DNA of 64,000 nt, from contig OZ237754.1 in NCBI GenBank assembly GCA_965178125.1, positions 248,001 to 312,000 of the forward strand, read 5' to 3'. Shown piece after piece: positions 34,701 through 47,009 of this stretch. Source of the stretch: Bilabrum cf. latius. Lineage: Eukaryota; Bigyra: Bicosoecida; Bigyra; Bicosoecida. Every line of letters starts with the position of its first letter. The stretch's first letter is position 1. A program made the position numbers and the translations under genes. Under the pieces are notes generated by a model, which searched no databases, was not told where the DNA came from, and worked only from the letters and a program-made list of their open reading frames with translations.

Positions 34701-37700
34701 ACCAGCTGGTGTTGGTAGCAACCTGCCAGTGTCTGTGACCGTTGGGGATCAGAGCAGCGGGTCCTCCTCGCTTTCCGTGTCATATGACTTGCCCGTGATA
34801 TCCGCGGTGTATCCGAGGTATGTGTTCGTCCCCCGGCTGACGAGTGACCCCCGAGCCGTGGACGTGACAGTTACGGGCAGCACGCTGGGCTACACCGGCA
34901 TGGACGCGAACGAATTCAACTTGACCATAGGAGGGAAAGAATGCGGTTCGCGGCTGGAGCTTGTGAACTCGTCTGCGGTCCGGTGCAACGATGTGCGGCT
35001 CGGCAGCCTCGATAGCACTGGGGATTCACACTACAGCCTGGGTCCAACCGAGGTTGACATCGATGCTGATGATTTCATCGTGTACGGCGATCCAGAGGTC
35101 ACTGTTTCGGGGGGGTCGCCTGCCCCCACGGACACGTCCACACAGTTGACGCTGACTGGCACCACTATTGGCCTGGTGTCCACCGATGTACTCTCAGTGC
35201 GGCTTTCGCTTGCAGAGTACGGCATTGACGTGCCATGTACCGGTGTTTAGATGTCAGAAGCTGGCTTCTTATCGGGCATGCCTGTGCGGCGAGTCAGGTG
35301 TTCGATCCCAGGCGGTGCCGGGACAGGCCTCATGGTGAACGTGACCACCAGAGGCGGTCGGTCCTCCAGGCCGAACAGTCTGTTCCAATTCTTGCCGCCT
35401 AAGATAACCTCGATGAGGCCGCAGGTGGCACCACAGGCAGGTGGGGACTTCTGGCTGTATGGTAGCAACTTGGGGTCAGCTAGTCTTGGAATCCAGCCTA
35501 CCGATGTTAGACTCGGTGGTAAGCAGTGCGCGACAACCTCGCTTGCGAATTCGTCCGCGTTCTTCTGCGGCGGGGTGAGCGCAACAAATGGGGACTACAC
35601 AACCACGTTGATATCGATGCGAGTCGCAAACCAGCGGGTGGAATCGAGTATCTTCACATATGCTGGGGCTGTGAGCATAGATGGCGTTTCTCCTTCTCGA
35701 GGAGACGTTGACGGAGGGTACAACGTGACCATTACCGGTAAAGACATGGGCACCTTGGACACCATCTCAAATATCACGATTGGCGGTCGGCCGTGCAGCA
35801 ACATAATCGTAGTGGTTCCCGAGAGCGAGATCAAGTGCATCGTCCCGCCTGGAGTTGGCAGTCAAGTATCATTAATCCTTACGACTAGCCAGGGCGTGAA
35901 GGCTGGCGGACAGGGCCTATTCCGATACCTGCCGCCGGAGTTTACCGGCATCGATCCAGATGTTGTACTGACGGGATAGCTTAGCCAAACCTTCTCGATT
36001 CGTGGCAGCAACCTTGCAACCGTATTGGACCTTCCCAGCACGCTCACGGTAGGCGGACGGGCCTGCGGATCGATCGCGGTGCTGAACTCTTCCTTCCTGT
36101 CGTGCCAAGACGTGTTCATCGGCACTGCCGTCACCTTAACTAATGGCACCGAGTCCGAGGAGGAATATACATGGACTTCGACTGATTTTATTCTATCGCA
36201 CGGAACTGACAGGCTGGAGCGCAAAGGTGCCATTCGTATCATTGGCCGACCAGTCATCCGAGGAATCACTCCCCCTACTTTGTCTACAGGAGGGAACGAG
36301 CGGGTCTCCATATCAGGCGAAAATTTTGGTGCCGTGCTAGAACACATTCGGTTGGTGAGGTTTCGGTGGGGTACGACCAACCAGCGCTGGCACCCCTGCA
36401 CGGACGTGCGACTGGACAGCGAAACACAGATAAGCTGTGTAGCACCGCCTGGTGCTGGTGCTGAGGTTATCGTGCAGGTGCAGCAAGCCGGTCTGCAGAG
36501 AAGGAGCAATCGCGCCGTGTTCAGCTACTAGCCGCCTGTTGTGTCAGCAGTCTCTCCGAGTCACGTGCTCACTGGTAACGCGTCATACACGTTCCGAATC
36601 GAAGGCGAGTCGCTTGCTGTAGTTGACTACGACAACGAACGCCGTGCTCCAGATACGCTGACTATCGGTGGGCTAGCTTGCCCAGATATTGAGGTGGTCT
36701 CGCACGAGCTGATACTGTGCCGAGGACTCACTGGACTGGATGGGTGGCTATCAAACGATATTGCGGTTGAGCTGGAAGCGCAGACATTTCTGAGCTAGTC
36801 GACGAACCTGTTTCGAGCCTACACGCACCCCAGGATCCTGGCAATCGCCCCGGCTGTTGGTGACACCGCTGGACGGACCCGCGTGAGCATCACTGGTGAA
36901 GAGCTCGGGTCTGGTCTTGATGACATTCAAAATGTGTTCATTGGCGACCGCCCCTGCCTGTCTCTCACGTTCGTTAGCGACCGACGTGTGGAATGCGATG
37001 CGCCACCAGGGGCCGGAGCGATGCTGCCGTTCATCTTTAGGAACCAGCTCGGCACGGCCACCCAAGAGCCCGTGCTGTTCAGCTACGACCGACCTAGTCT
37101 GACCGCAGTGAGCCCTAACCGGGTGTTTACAGGTCCCAGCAGCTATGATTTCGTGCTGTCTGGTCGCAATTTGGCGGCTCTAGCCGACTCCGGCTTTGGA
37201 TTTGACTCCATCGACCCCTCGGTGGTAAAGGTTGGAGGGAAGGCTTGCGACGGCGGAGTGCTAGTTGCAGACTCAACCTCGTTGACTTGCAGGGGCGTCA
37301 CTGCTGCTTCTTGGCCATCGAGTGCTGTTGAAGTGGAACTGGAAGGCCAATCTGGTGTGGCATTTGGGCTCATAGACGTTGTTCCCTTTCCTTCGGTTTC
37401 TGCCGTGTCACCATCCAGCGCATCAACGGCGGGGGGTATTGTGCTGCAGATGCAAGGCCTGGGCTTTGGCGGGTAGGAAGGCGATATTGTTGCTGTAAGC
37501 GTTGGAGGGAAGGATTGTTTAGACATTCAACTCGTGTCTGGGCAGCTACTTTAGTGTACCCTTCCAGCGGGCGCAGGGAGCTAGCTGGAAGTCACGGCAA
37601 CGAATGCGATCGGCGCGCGTTCGTCACCGGTACCCTTGTTCAGCTACACCCCACCAGTGATCGACCGTATCTCGCCAAGTTACTCGCTGACTGGACCACC

Positions 37701-40700
37701 GGGGAGTCCAGCGCTCGCTGTCGACGTCTATGGCAGCTCACTGGCCTCTGGCAACGCCAGTGATTCCCTGCCAACTGTGATTGTCGGTGGATAGGCCTGC
37801 CCGCGCATTTTCGTGAGCAGCACATCCCACCTGACATGCTCGGGATTGGACACGTCAGCTTGGACGTCCCCAGTCGTATCAGTCTCTATTGGCGGCCAGG
37901 ACCTGGCTTTGCCTCAGGGGTTCGAATACGTCCAGGAACCATCGGTGCTGTCAGCAGTGCCTGCCGTGGGCTTGATGTAGGCCGGCGGTCAGCGTATCGA
38001 GGTGATCGGATCTGGTTTTGGTAAGAACATCAGCGACGTAGCCAACGTGACCATAGGCGCGCATCTTTGCGCTGATGTGGCTCTGGAGTCGGATTCTGTG
38101 CTGCATTGCACGGCGCCCGCTCAGATCGGTCAGGGTCTGGACTTGGTGATCACCAATGCCCTGGGAAGGAAGAGTGACGCCCAACCCTTGATTTCGTACG
38201 CGGGTCCCGTCATCGAACGCGTGTCACCAGAGTACGAGTTTTAGCACGCCGGATCTAGCGGGCTTGGCATCATCCATACGTTCAATACGACGCAGTTCCG
38301 CGTGTTTGGGACTGGATTCGGCTTGTAGACGAGCGATATTCGCTTCGTGTCGATAGGCGGCGTGCCTTGTTTGCGATGGGAGCTCATTACCAACTTTTAG
38401 ATATCCTGCTACGGCACGGAGAGCTCATCTTGGCAGAGCCGAGCCGTCCGGGTGGAGCTTATCTCGGGGCAGGTTGTCACTGCTGATGTCTTCCGATACT
38501 ACGGTCAACCCAGGATCACCACGGTTGATCCAGGAAGGGATACTGTGCTGGGTGGGACAGTGCAGACAGTCGCTTGCACTGGATGCGGCGAGTCGCTGGA
38601 CGACTTGGTAGAGATGAAGGTCGGAGGAAGCAGGTGCCAATCGCTGCGGCTGGATCCTGGCGTCAACTTCACAGTGGGCGAGCCGCTACGCATCGAATGC
38701 ACTACTCCTGCCGGAGTGGGGCGTCAGGTTCCTGTCTCTGTGCTCACTCGTGGCGGTTTAAGGAGCCCGCTAAATTCGCTGTTTTCTTACGATCCCCCCA
38801 CCGTGAGCAGCGTTTGGCCTATGGATGTGCTCACTGGCAGTGTGTCGTACAACTTCAGCATCAATGGAAGCGGATTTGGTAACCTGGCTGCCGATATGGA
38901 TCGCGTAGTGATTGGTGGGAACAACTGCCCAACAATTCGGAGGCTGTCCGTGAACAGCATCGTGTGCATCGGCATTTCGCCCCCTTGGTACGACAATCTG
39001 GTATTCGTGTCGGTTGGTAAGTAGGAATCTGCGAGGGTGCCTACCCTTCGAATCGCGACGCAGCCCGTCGTGCTTGTGGTAGATTCATTGGCGCCTGGCG
39101 GCATCAACTCGATCGACGGGGGCTACAGCGTGGTGCTTACGGGTGATGGGTTTGGCAGCGAGCCGAGGGACATCGTCCAGGTGACTGTGGGAGGGGTTCC
39201 TGCCCCTCATGTAGCGTGGAACAGCAGCTCATTGCTTTCAGTCACAGTTCCGCCTGGCATCGGGCTTGCTCGGCCAGTGGTGGTGGAACGCAGGGACAGG
39301 CTCCGGTCTGCACCGCTGCCATTCTCGTATGCGTAGCCTGAAGTACATAAAACTAGACCGTCGTTCCTTCTCCCAGGGGTAGGCAACGCGACGATTGCTC
39401 TTGTCGGCAGCAACCTCGCCAACTCACCCGCAGACGTGCAACGACTGGCCGTGGGCAACTACCTGTGCCACTCGATCGTGCCCGTGAACACCTCGTACTT
39501 GGAGTGCAACTTGGTGGGCGTTGACCTTTGGACTTCTTCTGCGATCGTTCTGACGGATTCGAGCGGTGCCACTCATGAATTTGAAGGGGTCTTCACCGGT
39601 CTGCCCGAGCCTAGGGTTACGAGGAGCCGACCATCAGTTGCTGCTGCTGGAGACATGGTGCAAGTCATCGGCAGCAACTTTGCGCCGGCTGTGTTCACAG
39701 ATGGAACAACCGTGACAGAAGTGTGGTTTGGCGCTACTCTGAGCCCTTCTTTCATCGTGCTTGACTCGGACACCATCGAAGCAGTTGTGCCTGACGGTGT
39801 CGGCAGCGGGATCCAGGTAGTGGTGGTGGTCGAGTCTGGCAGGCGGTCAGTCCCCCAGTCCATCTTTTCGTATTCGGCGCCGACTCTGCACTCTATTCAT
39901 CCGCTGTACATAATGTCTGGTGAAACGAACATGGCAGTACGCGTTGAAGGGGCCAATTTCGGGTTCAACGTTGCCCGACCCCCTGATGTATGGGTGGCGC
40001 AAGTAGCAGGATCCAGGGAGACGCTGGCACCGTGCACGGGTGACCTGTCGTTCGACCCTGCGGTGCAAGCCGTCAATTGCACGGTGGCTGGTACCGGCGA
40101 CCTGCTCGCAGGTACTGCTGCAATCCGCGTGCGCGTGGGTGGACAGGAGAACGGGTTTCAGACTCTGAACCGCATCGACGTGGTCGGGCGCCCGTCTGTC
40201 GATTTCATCAGTCCCTCCGTTGGCGGCAATAGGGGCGGTGACGCGATTACTTTGACTGGGTCAGGGTTTGGGCGGTCCCCGGACGACGTGGTTTCAGTGA
40301 CCATGGGGGGTGTCACCGTGAGATTGTTTCAGTGGCAGGCGCCGACGCTGGTAACAATGCAGACTCTACCAGGCGTAGGTCCCAACATAGGCATTGAGAT
40401 CACTACGCGGGGTGGACTTACAAGCAGCATCAATTCTGCGTTCTCGTATGAGCTTCCTGAAGTTTTCTCCGTGGATCCCCCGTACTCACTAACGGGATCA
40501 TTTCTTAGATCATTCCGGATTTCCGGCACCGGTTTCGGTAACGGCCGGATCGACGTTGACGAGGTGCTGGTCGGAGGCAAGCCTTGTGGTGCCATCGAGT
40601 GGCTGTCCAGCAATGCACTCATGTGCAACGACGTGGACGCGTCATCGTGGGCATCCACCAATGTAGCAGTCACCGTAGGCTCGCAGATGAGCCCAGTCAA

Positions 40701-43700
40701 CGCTTTGTTCGAGGGCCTCGGTGACCCCAGCATTCTGACCATCTCGCCCAGGGTTGAAACCGAGAAAAAGCCCATTCTGGTGCTAGGCGACAACTTTGGT
40801 CGTTCTGCAGCTGATTTGGAGGGTATCTACATCGAAGGGACTCCGTGCCTCAACTCGACTTGGAGGGGCCGCACTGCGGTGGAGTGCCTCGTTCCACCGC
40901 CTAGTGAAGAGCTCATCCGAAGTGCCTTCAACAACAGGAGCGCGTATTTTAATCTCGAGGTGGCCGTGGTGCTTACGAGCGGCCAGAGGAGCGTTCCTAA
41001 TCGCCTGTTTGGGTACGACGGGCGAGGTGACCCTCCCTTCAACGAGCCCTTCGGCGTCATTGGATACCGCGGCATAGACAGCTCTGATACCGTGCAACTT
41101 CGCTGGCTGTTCACCGACTAGGACCTGGAGGGTACCCGCAATATGGATCACTATGATCCGATCGACCGCTTCGCCATCACGACCATAGTCCCTAGTGGGG
41201 TGCTAAGTCGAACTCGCTCCGCGGATGCGACTGCAAATAGCACATTGGACGGCGGGGAAGTGTCAGCTGAGCAACCTGAAGCCGCCCTGCAGTGGAACGT
41301 CGATAAGCTATCGTTAGGCTCCACCGAGGTCGACCCAGACCGCGGGATCTACGAATACAAGTACACCATGGTGGGGTTTGAAGCGAAGCCATACTGGTTC
41401 ATTGTGCAGGCGATCAACAACGCAGGCAGCGGTAACTACTCCGAGCCCTCCAACATGGTGACTGAAAGCTGTGACAAAGACAAATTCCTGCAGACGAATC
41501 GCGATGTGGTGGAGGATGTGGTTTGCGCCGAATGTCCCGAAGGTGCCTTCTGCGCCGGCTTGTCCCACGAGAACGTCACTGCGCTGCAGGGCTACTGGCG
41601 AGTGCCCTGGTCTGAGCATGGCCTCGTGTTCCAGGAGTGCCCCGAGGAGGCCAGCTGTGGGGGGATTGAGCTCAACGAACTAGGGCTGATTGTGCAAGAC
41701 GAAGAAAGCGACGTTATCGAGATTAGGGGCAGTGACGGCGGCGTGCTTCCATCGAACCTGACTTCCGATGATGGTTTTGGTGCCACCAGGCTGCTGCAGT
41801 CCGGCGGTCAGGGGCAGATGGACAGTGGGTTCTTGCACCTTCTGTACATAACTGTGGAGGAACTCAAGCCCGTGGCGCTCCCCGGTGTGGTGCTTTAGTC
41901 GAACGCCGTGGAGCAGTGTGACGAGGGCCACGAGGGACTGCTGTGCACGACGTGCTCGCAGGGATTCACGAGGACCGGCAGCTTTCGCTGCAGGGAGTGC
42001 GCGGACAGAACGTTCATTATCGTGGTCATGGTGCTTATCGTGCTGCTCATGCTGGCAATCGTAGCATTCGTGATCCTCCGCACGCTCAAGACGAAGGAGA
42101 GGGAGGGCAAGCCGGAGGTGATGATCATGAAGATTGGGGTGTCGCACTTGCAGACCATTGCGCTTGCTTCTTCTTTTGATCTGCAGTGGCCTGAGAATGT
42201 GGTGCGATTTTTTGAATCGCTGGACACTGCATCGAGCGTGTCGCCGAACGTGATCTCGGTGGATTGCCTGGTTGACCGTGACTCCATCATTGGGGAGAGG
42301 ACATTCTATCTCAAGACCGGGATGGTGCTGCTGGCCCCGCTGTTCTTCATTGGCGGGATCTCGCTATTCTGGTACGTGCGCTACCTGATCAGGAGCTGCA
42401 CGGCTGAACGCAAGAAGGAGGACTTGATTCGGCAGACTGCAAGCGGTCGCGTCCCAGAGAAGCAGCCGGCTGCAAGCTCTACGGAAGGATCGGGCGGTGA
42501 CTCTGTGAAAGCAGCGCCAAGCAGGCCGCAACCAGACAAGGCAACCTCTCCGATGCTGCAGCCATCAAAATCTACAAGGACTGCCCTGAAGAGGCCGCTG
42601 GCCCCGGCACCTTCCATGCGGTCCGTGGGTGCAGCCACGGTGGGTCCAAGGAGTATCAGGGGTTAGCTGGACGAGACGAAGCGAGGTAGACTGGTCGCCG
42701 ATGTGCTGCGGCGCTCGCAGGCCCGCAAGCTGAAGCCTGCGGCTGCTCAGCAGCGCCGCCAGATGGTGTTGGGGCTTCGTATGCAGTCCTCCCGCTCGAT
42801 GGCCATGCGAGCACCCGTGAAATCAAGGGCGAGGTCAGCAAATCGAGGCCGGTCAAGCCGCCCGCCCCGCCTGGATGTGGGATCGGCTGTCGGTGAGAGA
42901 CGGGTCATCCCCTTGTCGCCTGCCATGTCCTCGCGCTCGTTCGGTTTCGGTCCCTTGTCCCCAGCCGCTGGTCTCATGGCAGCACAGGGCTCCAGCAGAG
43001 GCCTGCGCTATGACCGCGATGTTTCAGAGGAGTACCCATCATCAAAGACAAGCGGCAGCCGGAACGGGCTGGGGTCTGACGATCTCACTGCCGAGCCCTC
43101 GCGAGCCACTGCGTCAATCGCACAAGGTTCTCTGAATCGCGAGAGGGGCTGGTTCTATGACTCGATCGACTCTGACCCGGTGGACGGTGGGGTGCACAGC
43201 TATCCAGTCCTGTCCCCAGATGAGTTCCCCTCGAGACAGTTGGGTCCACCCGCGGTCGATCTAACTGATCTAGACCGAGGGAGCCAGCCGGACGACCTGT
43301 CGGATGCTGAGACGGCCAGCGTCCCCGATAGCGTCGTTGGCCCGAGTCGATCCTCATTTGAGACGAAGGGCAGCCATGAGGGCGGCAGCGGCCTGCAGCT
43401 GCTTCGAGAATCGCGCCGGGCTAGCGGGGACGAGGCGGCGCTGCAGGCAGCCGGGTTCTCCCTGGTGGAGATCGCCGATCTCAAGGTGAGGGCAGCTGCC
43501 ATCAGCACGAAGTCGTCCACCTGGGAGCACACCGTGGACCGGATCCTCGTTTCGTGTATCGTGGTGGGCTTCTTGATCCACTCCACCGTTTCCAAGGCCG
43601 CCCTGCGGCTGTTCACCTGCGTGGATATCGGGGGCGTCGTGGAGGACGCGAGGCTGGAAGACACCGAGGCGGGAACACAGGTGGACCAGGCGCCCCAGCG

Positions 43701-44838
43701 CAGCGTGCTTCTGTACGACATGGACGTGACATGCGACAGCAGGCTCAGCTTTGCAGCTCAGTACTTTGTCGGCATGCCATTCTTTGCGCTGTACTCGGTT
43801 GGTGTTCCCGTAGGGGCTGGCCTGCTCATGTGGTACATGCGGGACCGGTTGGACGATCCACAATTCGGCAGGAGGTTCTACTTTTTGTTCGCAGGGTTCA
43901 AGACTGAGGCGGCATACTGGGAGAGCGTGGTGGCTCTGCGCAAGGTGGGCATCGCGGTGATCTCCGTGTTCCTGCGGCCTTACGGCATTGATGTGCAGAC
44001 GTACTGCGCGCTATTGCTGGTCTTTGTGGCGGCTGGGCTGCACGCCCGCGTGTGGCCGTACACTAACCCTGCCTTGGATCTGCTCGAGATGCTGTGCTTG
44101 TGCACGCAGTTCCTGACGCTGTACTGCGGTCTGTACCTGATTTCGCCATCGGTGGGGGAGTGGGGCAAGGAGGCAGCGACGTCGTGCCTGCTGGTGGCCA
44201 ACATCGTGTGCCTGTCTGCCATCGGAATCATGTTCTTCCTGAACAGTCTCAACCGTTGCATGCGCATGGTTAGGATCCTAAACGAGGAGGGCACGAGGCT
44301 GTCGTGCTGCGGTCTTGTGGCCCCTGTTCAAGACGAGGACGGAGCCGCGCGGAAGCGGCTGAAGCGTGCCATGTCCAGCAAGGAGACGCAGCTGAGGGCC
44401 CTCCCCACCACTGCCCCAGCGGCCCTGCCCATGCCTCCCACCGCGTCTGCTCCAAGGCGAAGGCTTCGATCCACCTCGACTGAAAATGATGCCGAGGATG
44501 CTAGAGCAGAGGTAAGCCAGGAATTGAAGGTCGGGTCCGGCGAATGTGCCGCTGCTCGTTCGCCTGGTCTGGGTCCCGTGTCCGATGCCTTGGGCCCAGG
44601 CCAGCCAGTGCCAGCGGCTTCATCTACGATCCGGGAGAGAGGCTTTGATGACACGGCCACTGCGGTCACCACGAGCTCCACTGCTGGTGCTGGTACTGCT
44701 GGGGATGATCAAAGCGTAAGTGGGGTCCGAGGGGTTGCGGCAGCGTCCGTCGCCTCAAAGCATTCGTTGGAGAGCCAGTTCCGGGCTGATGCGATGAGCG
44801 TCGACGATGACGCTGCAAGCATGAGGTCCGAAGTGTGA
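31762..44838 (+). CDS. Giant TIG/IPT-repeat receptor-like polytopic membrane protein, copy B
   Basis: The frame has 4359 codons from ATG 31762 to TGA 44836-44838, with 19 in-frame TAG codons (34057, 34252, 35248, 35977, 36529, 36796, 37474, 37552, 37582, 37792, 37978, 38242, 38326, 38398, 39022, 39334, 41119, 41896, 42664). The order matches copy A: signal peptide (MFPAISIVSLAMWASLIY), Gly-rich region, about two dozen TIG/IPT repeats (residues 450-3080), a fibronectin-like linker, Cys-rich CAECPEGAFCAG, EGF-like CTTCSQGF, then about nine membrane helices (3410-4170) and a disordered cytoplasmic tail. It is a surface receptor or adhesion candidate. Near-identical tracts with copy A alternate with diverged ones. 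TAG aligns with Arg, Lys, Gln or other polar residues of sister repeats, for example SGQLL-TAG-C against SDRLLRC. Confidence 0.9.
33420..34171 (+). repeat. Near-identical tract shared with copy A (inverted), first TIG repeats
   Basis: This is the partner of about 21712-22463. Only scattered substitutions separate the copies, including the same TAG codon after SLDSR. Confidence 0.8.
41890..42400 (+). repeat. Near-identical tract shared with copy A (inverted)
   Basis: This is the partner of about 13650-14160, including the same in-frame TAG (41896/14159) before SNAVEQCDEG. Confidence 0.75.
43285..44265 (+). repeat. Near-identical tract shared with copy A (inverted), membrane block
   Basis: This is the partner of about 11832-12813 and spans the conserved helices with YGIDVQTYCALLLVF and HARVWPYTNPALDLLEM. 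Confidence 0.78.
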
Positions 44839-45296
44839 GCATCTGCAACTAACCAGCCTGCCCATCCGTGACTCAGAGTCAGTATGAGTGGGTCCGTGTT
44901 TGTGGCAGTGCTACTAGTGGTGAATTCATCAAGACGGCTTGCCGTTGTTTGTCCCGAGGCGCTTCTGCCACCTTACGGTTGCGGAACCTTGCGGAACAAC
45001 AATGATTCACATTTGCGGTAGATACTGGCACTGATATATGTTTTGCTTCAATGTCTGTGCGTTCGATTTGACCAATCAGATTGGAGTGGCTGCCAGATTT
45101 GCAAAACTGGCAGTTGCAGTTCACACTAGCAGCTCACAGCGATCAATGCCGCGGCGTGTAGCAATAGCAATTCATTTCATTCAATTCCGTTTTCGTTTCA
45201 ATGCCCTTCTCTTCAATAATAAAAATACTCCGTTTTTTGTAACGCTTGCCTCCAGCAAACACATGATCGCACTTGGATCGTTGTCGAAGGATGTCA
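44839..45296. other. Convergent intergenic region
   Basis: This lies between TIG copy B (+) and the Rh-type channel (-), both ending here. It is AT-richer than the genes. AATAAAA at about 45218-45224 (+) could be a poly(A) signal, but it is 380 bases from the stop codon. No RNA gene or open frame is supported. Confidence 0.45.
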
Positions 45297-46862
45297 TCAC
45301 ACCGGCACTGCGGCACGAGTCGTATCCTCATCCTTCCGGGATCCATGGCCTCGCACAGCGATAGCTTGAGTCTTCATGGCAACTGAGCGATGAGTGAGGC
45401 GGGTAGACTCAGAAACAGCCGAGTGCCCGCCGTCGCTGGACACGGCGTACGGGGCGCCGGGGTGCCCTTCAGCCGCATCGGCCACCTCAGACATGTCCCA
45501 GTTGCGCTCATCTTCGTACAGACCGGCCCCAGCCTCGCTGTCCCCGGTCACGGGCCCGAAGACGTCCAGCCGGATCACGGCGCCGGTGAACAGTCCGCCA
45601 CCGATCGCGAACAGCAGCGTCAGAGCCAGCGCAGCGACCTGGAACCCGGCCTGTTCCCCGGCGGAGCGCCCCTCCCCGTCCTCGAGCCTCCCGGCCCAGA
45701 TCGTGGTGAGGTCAGTCCCGTACGAACTCTCCGTGGCGGCGGCTGCGGCGATTGCACCGGCCATGCCGCCCATGATCCCGGGCATGCCGTGCAAGTTGTG
45801 CACACCGCAGGTATCATCCAGGCCAAGCGATGCCGCCAGAAAGGGCGAGATGTACACGTAGCCCACCACTGAGAGGCATCCGGCCAGGAAGCCGATCGCG
45901 ATGGCGACGCCGGGCCCGACGAGCAAATCGGCCGCGGACCCGATGGCAACCCCGCCGGCGAGCGTGGCGTTCTGCACGTCCTCCATCGATAGCTTGCCTC
46001 CGCGCAGGACCCTGGACACCATGAACGCAGCGATGCAGCTCCCGGCGATCGACAGGATCGTGTTGACGAAGACTCGCTCCTGCGCGGCTCCAGTGGCGAG
46101 TGCGCCGTTGAACGACGGCCAGAACATCCAGAGAATCATCGTTCCGAGCATCGCGAACGAAGAAGCGGCCTTGGATGTCTGCGCCTCGTCGGTTGCATCT
46201 TCCTGCTGGGCACTAGCAGCCTATGCCGCGCTGGCCGCTCGCTGCTTGGACAGGTGCTCGGCGCTTCCAATCATGAATGAAACGGCGAGTCCAAAGTATG
46301 CACCAAACGTGTGCACAAACATGGATCCCCCCACGTCAATTGCGAGGAACTCGCCGGCCCCGAAAGCCTCGTTGAACGCATAAAAGATAAGCTCCAGGAT
46401 CATCATCACCAGAAGCTGCGTTGGGCTAGTCCGACCCAGGACCGCACCAAACGAGATCAGCACAGCACCAGCAGCAAAGTCTCCGGTAATAAGATCGTAC
46501 ACGCTGAGGTTGTGAACCGTAATCGCTTCTTGGGCGACGACGGAATGCGCGAAGTGGTTCACCAAAATACTCCACTGAATGCTCATTGCGCTCAGCAAGA
46601 AGGTCATTCCCAACGAGGTCCAAGCATACCTTGCCAGGAAACACATCAAAAAGCCAAACCCAAGGAAGATCATCGAGTTGACGTCCTGGTACATGGGGTA
46701 TGCTACAAGAGAGGCGCCGGCAGCAGCCGACCCAGCGTCTTGGTAGTCCGTGCCAATAATGTACAGCACAATCATGAGGATCTCGAACGCCAAGATGATT
46801 GTAGAGAATAGGTACGCATTGTCAGACGAAGGCAGACGCTTGACGTCTTGCGGGGCCATCAT
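45297..46862 (-). CDS. Rh-type ammonium/ammonia channel
   Basis: The frame has 522 codons, ending in TGA at 45297-45299, with one in-frame TAG (46221) in a short hydrophilic loop after SKQRAASAA. About eleven membrane helices are visible. Rh-family signatures are DVGGSMFVHTFGAYFGL, NHFAHSVVAQ, FWPSFNGA, GVHNLHGMPGIMGGMAGAI and FAIGGGLFTGAVIRL. The HTFGAYFGL and HNLHGMPG blocks carry the twin channel histidines and separate Rh proteins from Amt/Mep transporters. It likely conducts ammonia or CO2 across a cell membrane as a trimer. The length (521 residues) is slightly above the usual 400-480 because of the loop and a hydrophilic C-terminal tail. Confidence 0.93.
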
Positions 46863-47009
46863 TCTAGTTGCAAGAGAAGTGCTGTTCGTTGAGTCTGGTT
46901 AATTCGGATGGTGGTGCGAGTCAACACGCTACCGCTAGGCGCCTCACCACCACAGAAAATCACCTTGCATATAACCCGTACGACCAGCCAATGCCTCGGC
47001 CAAGAAGCC

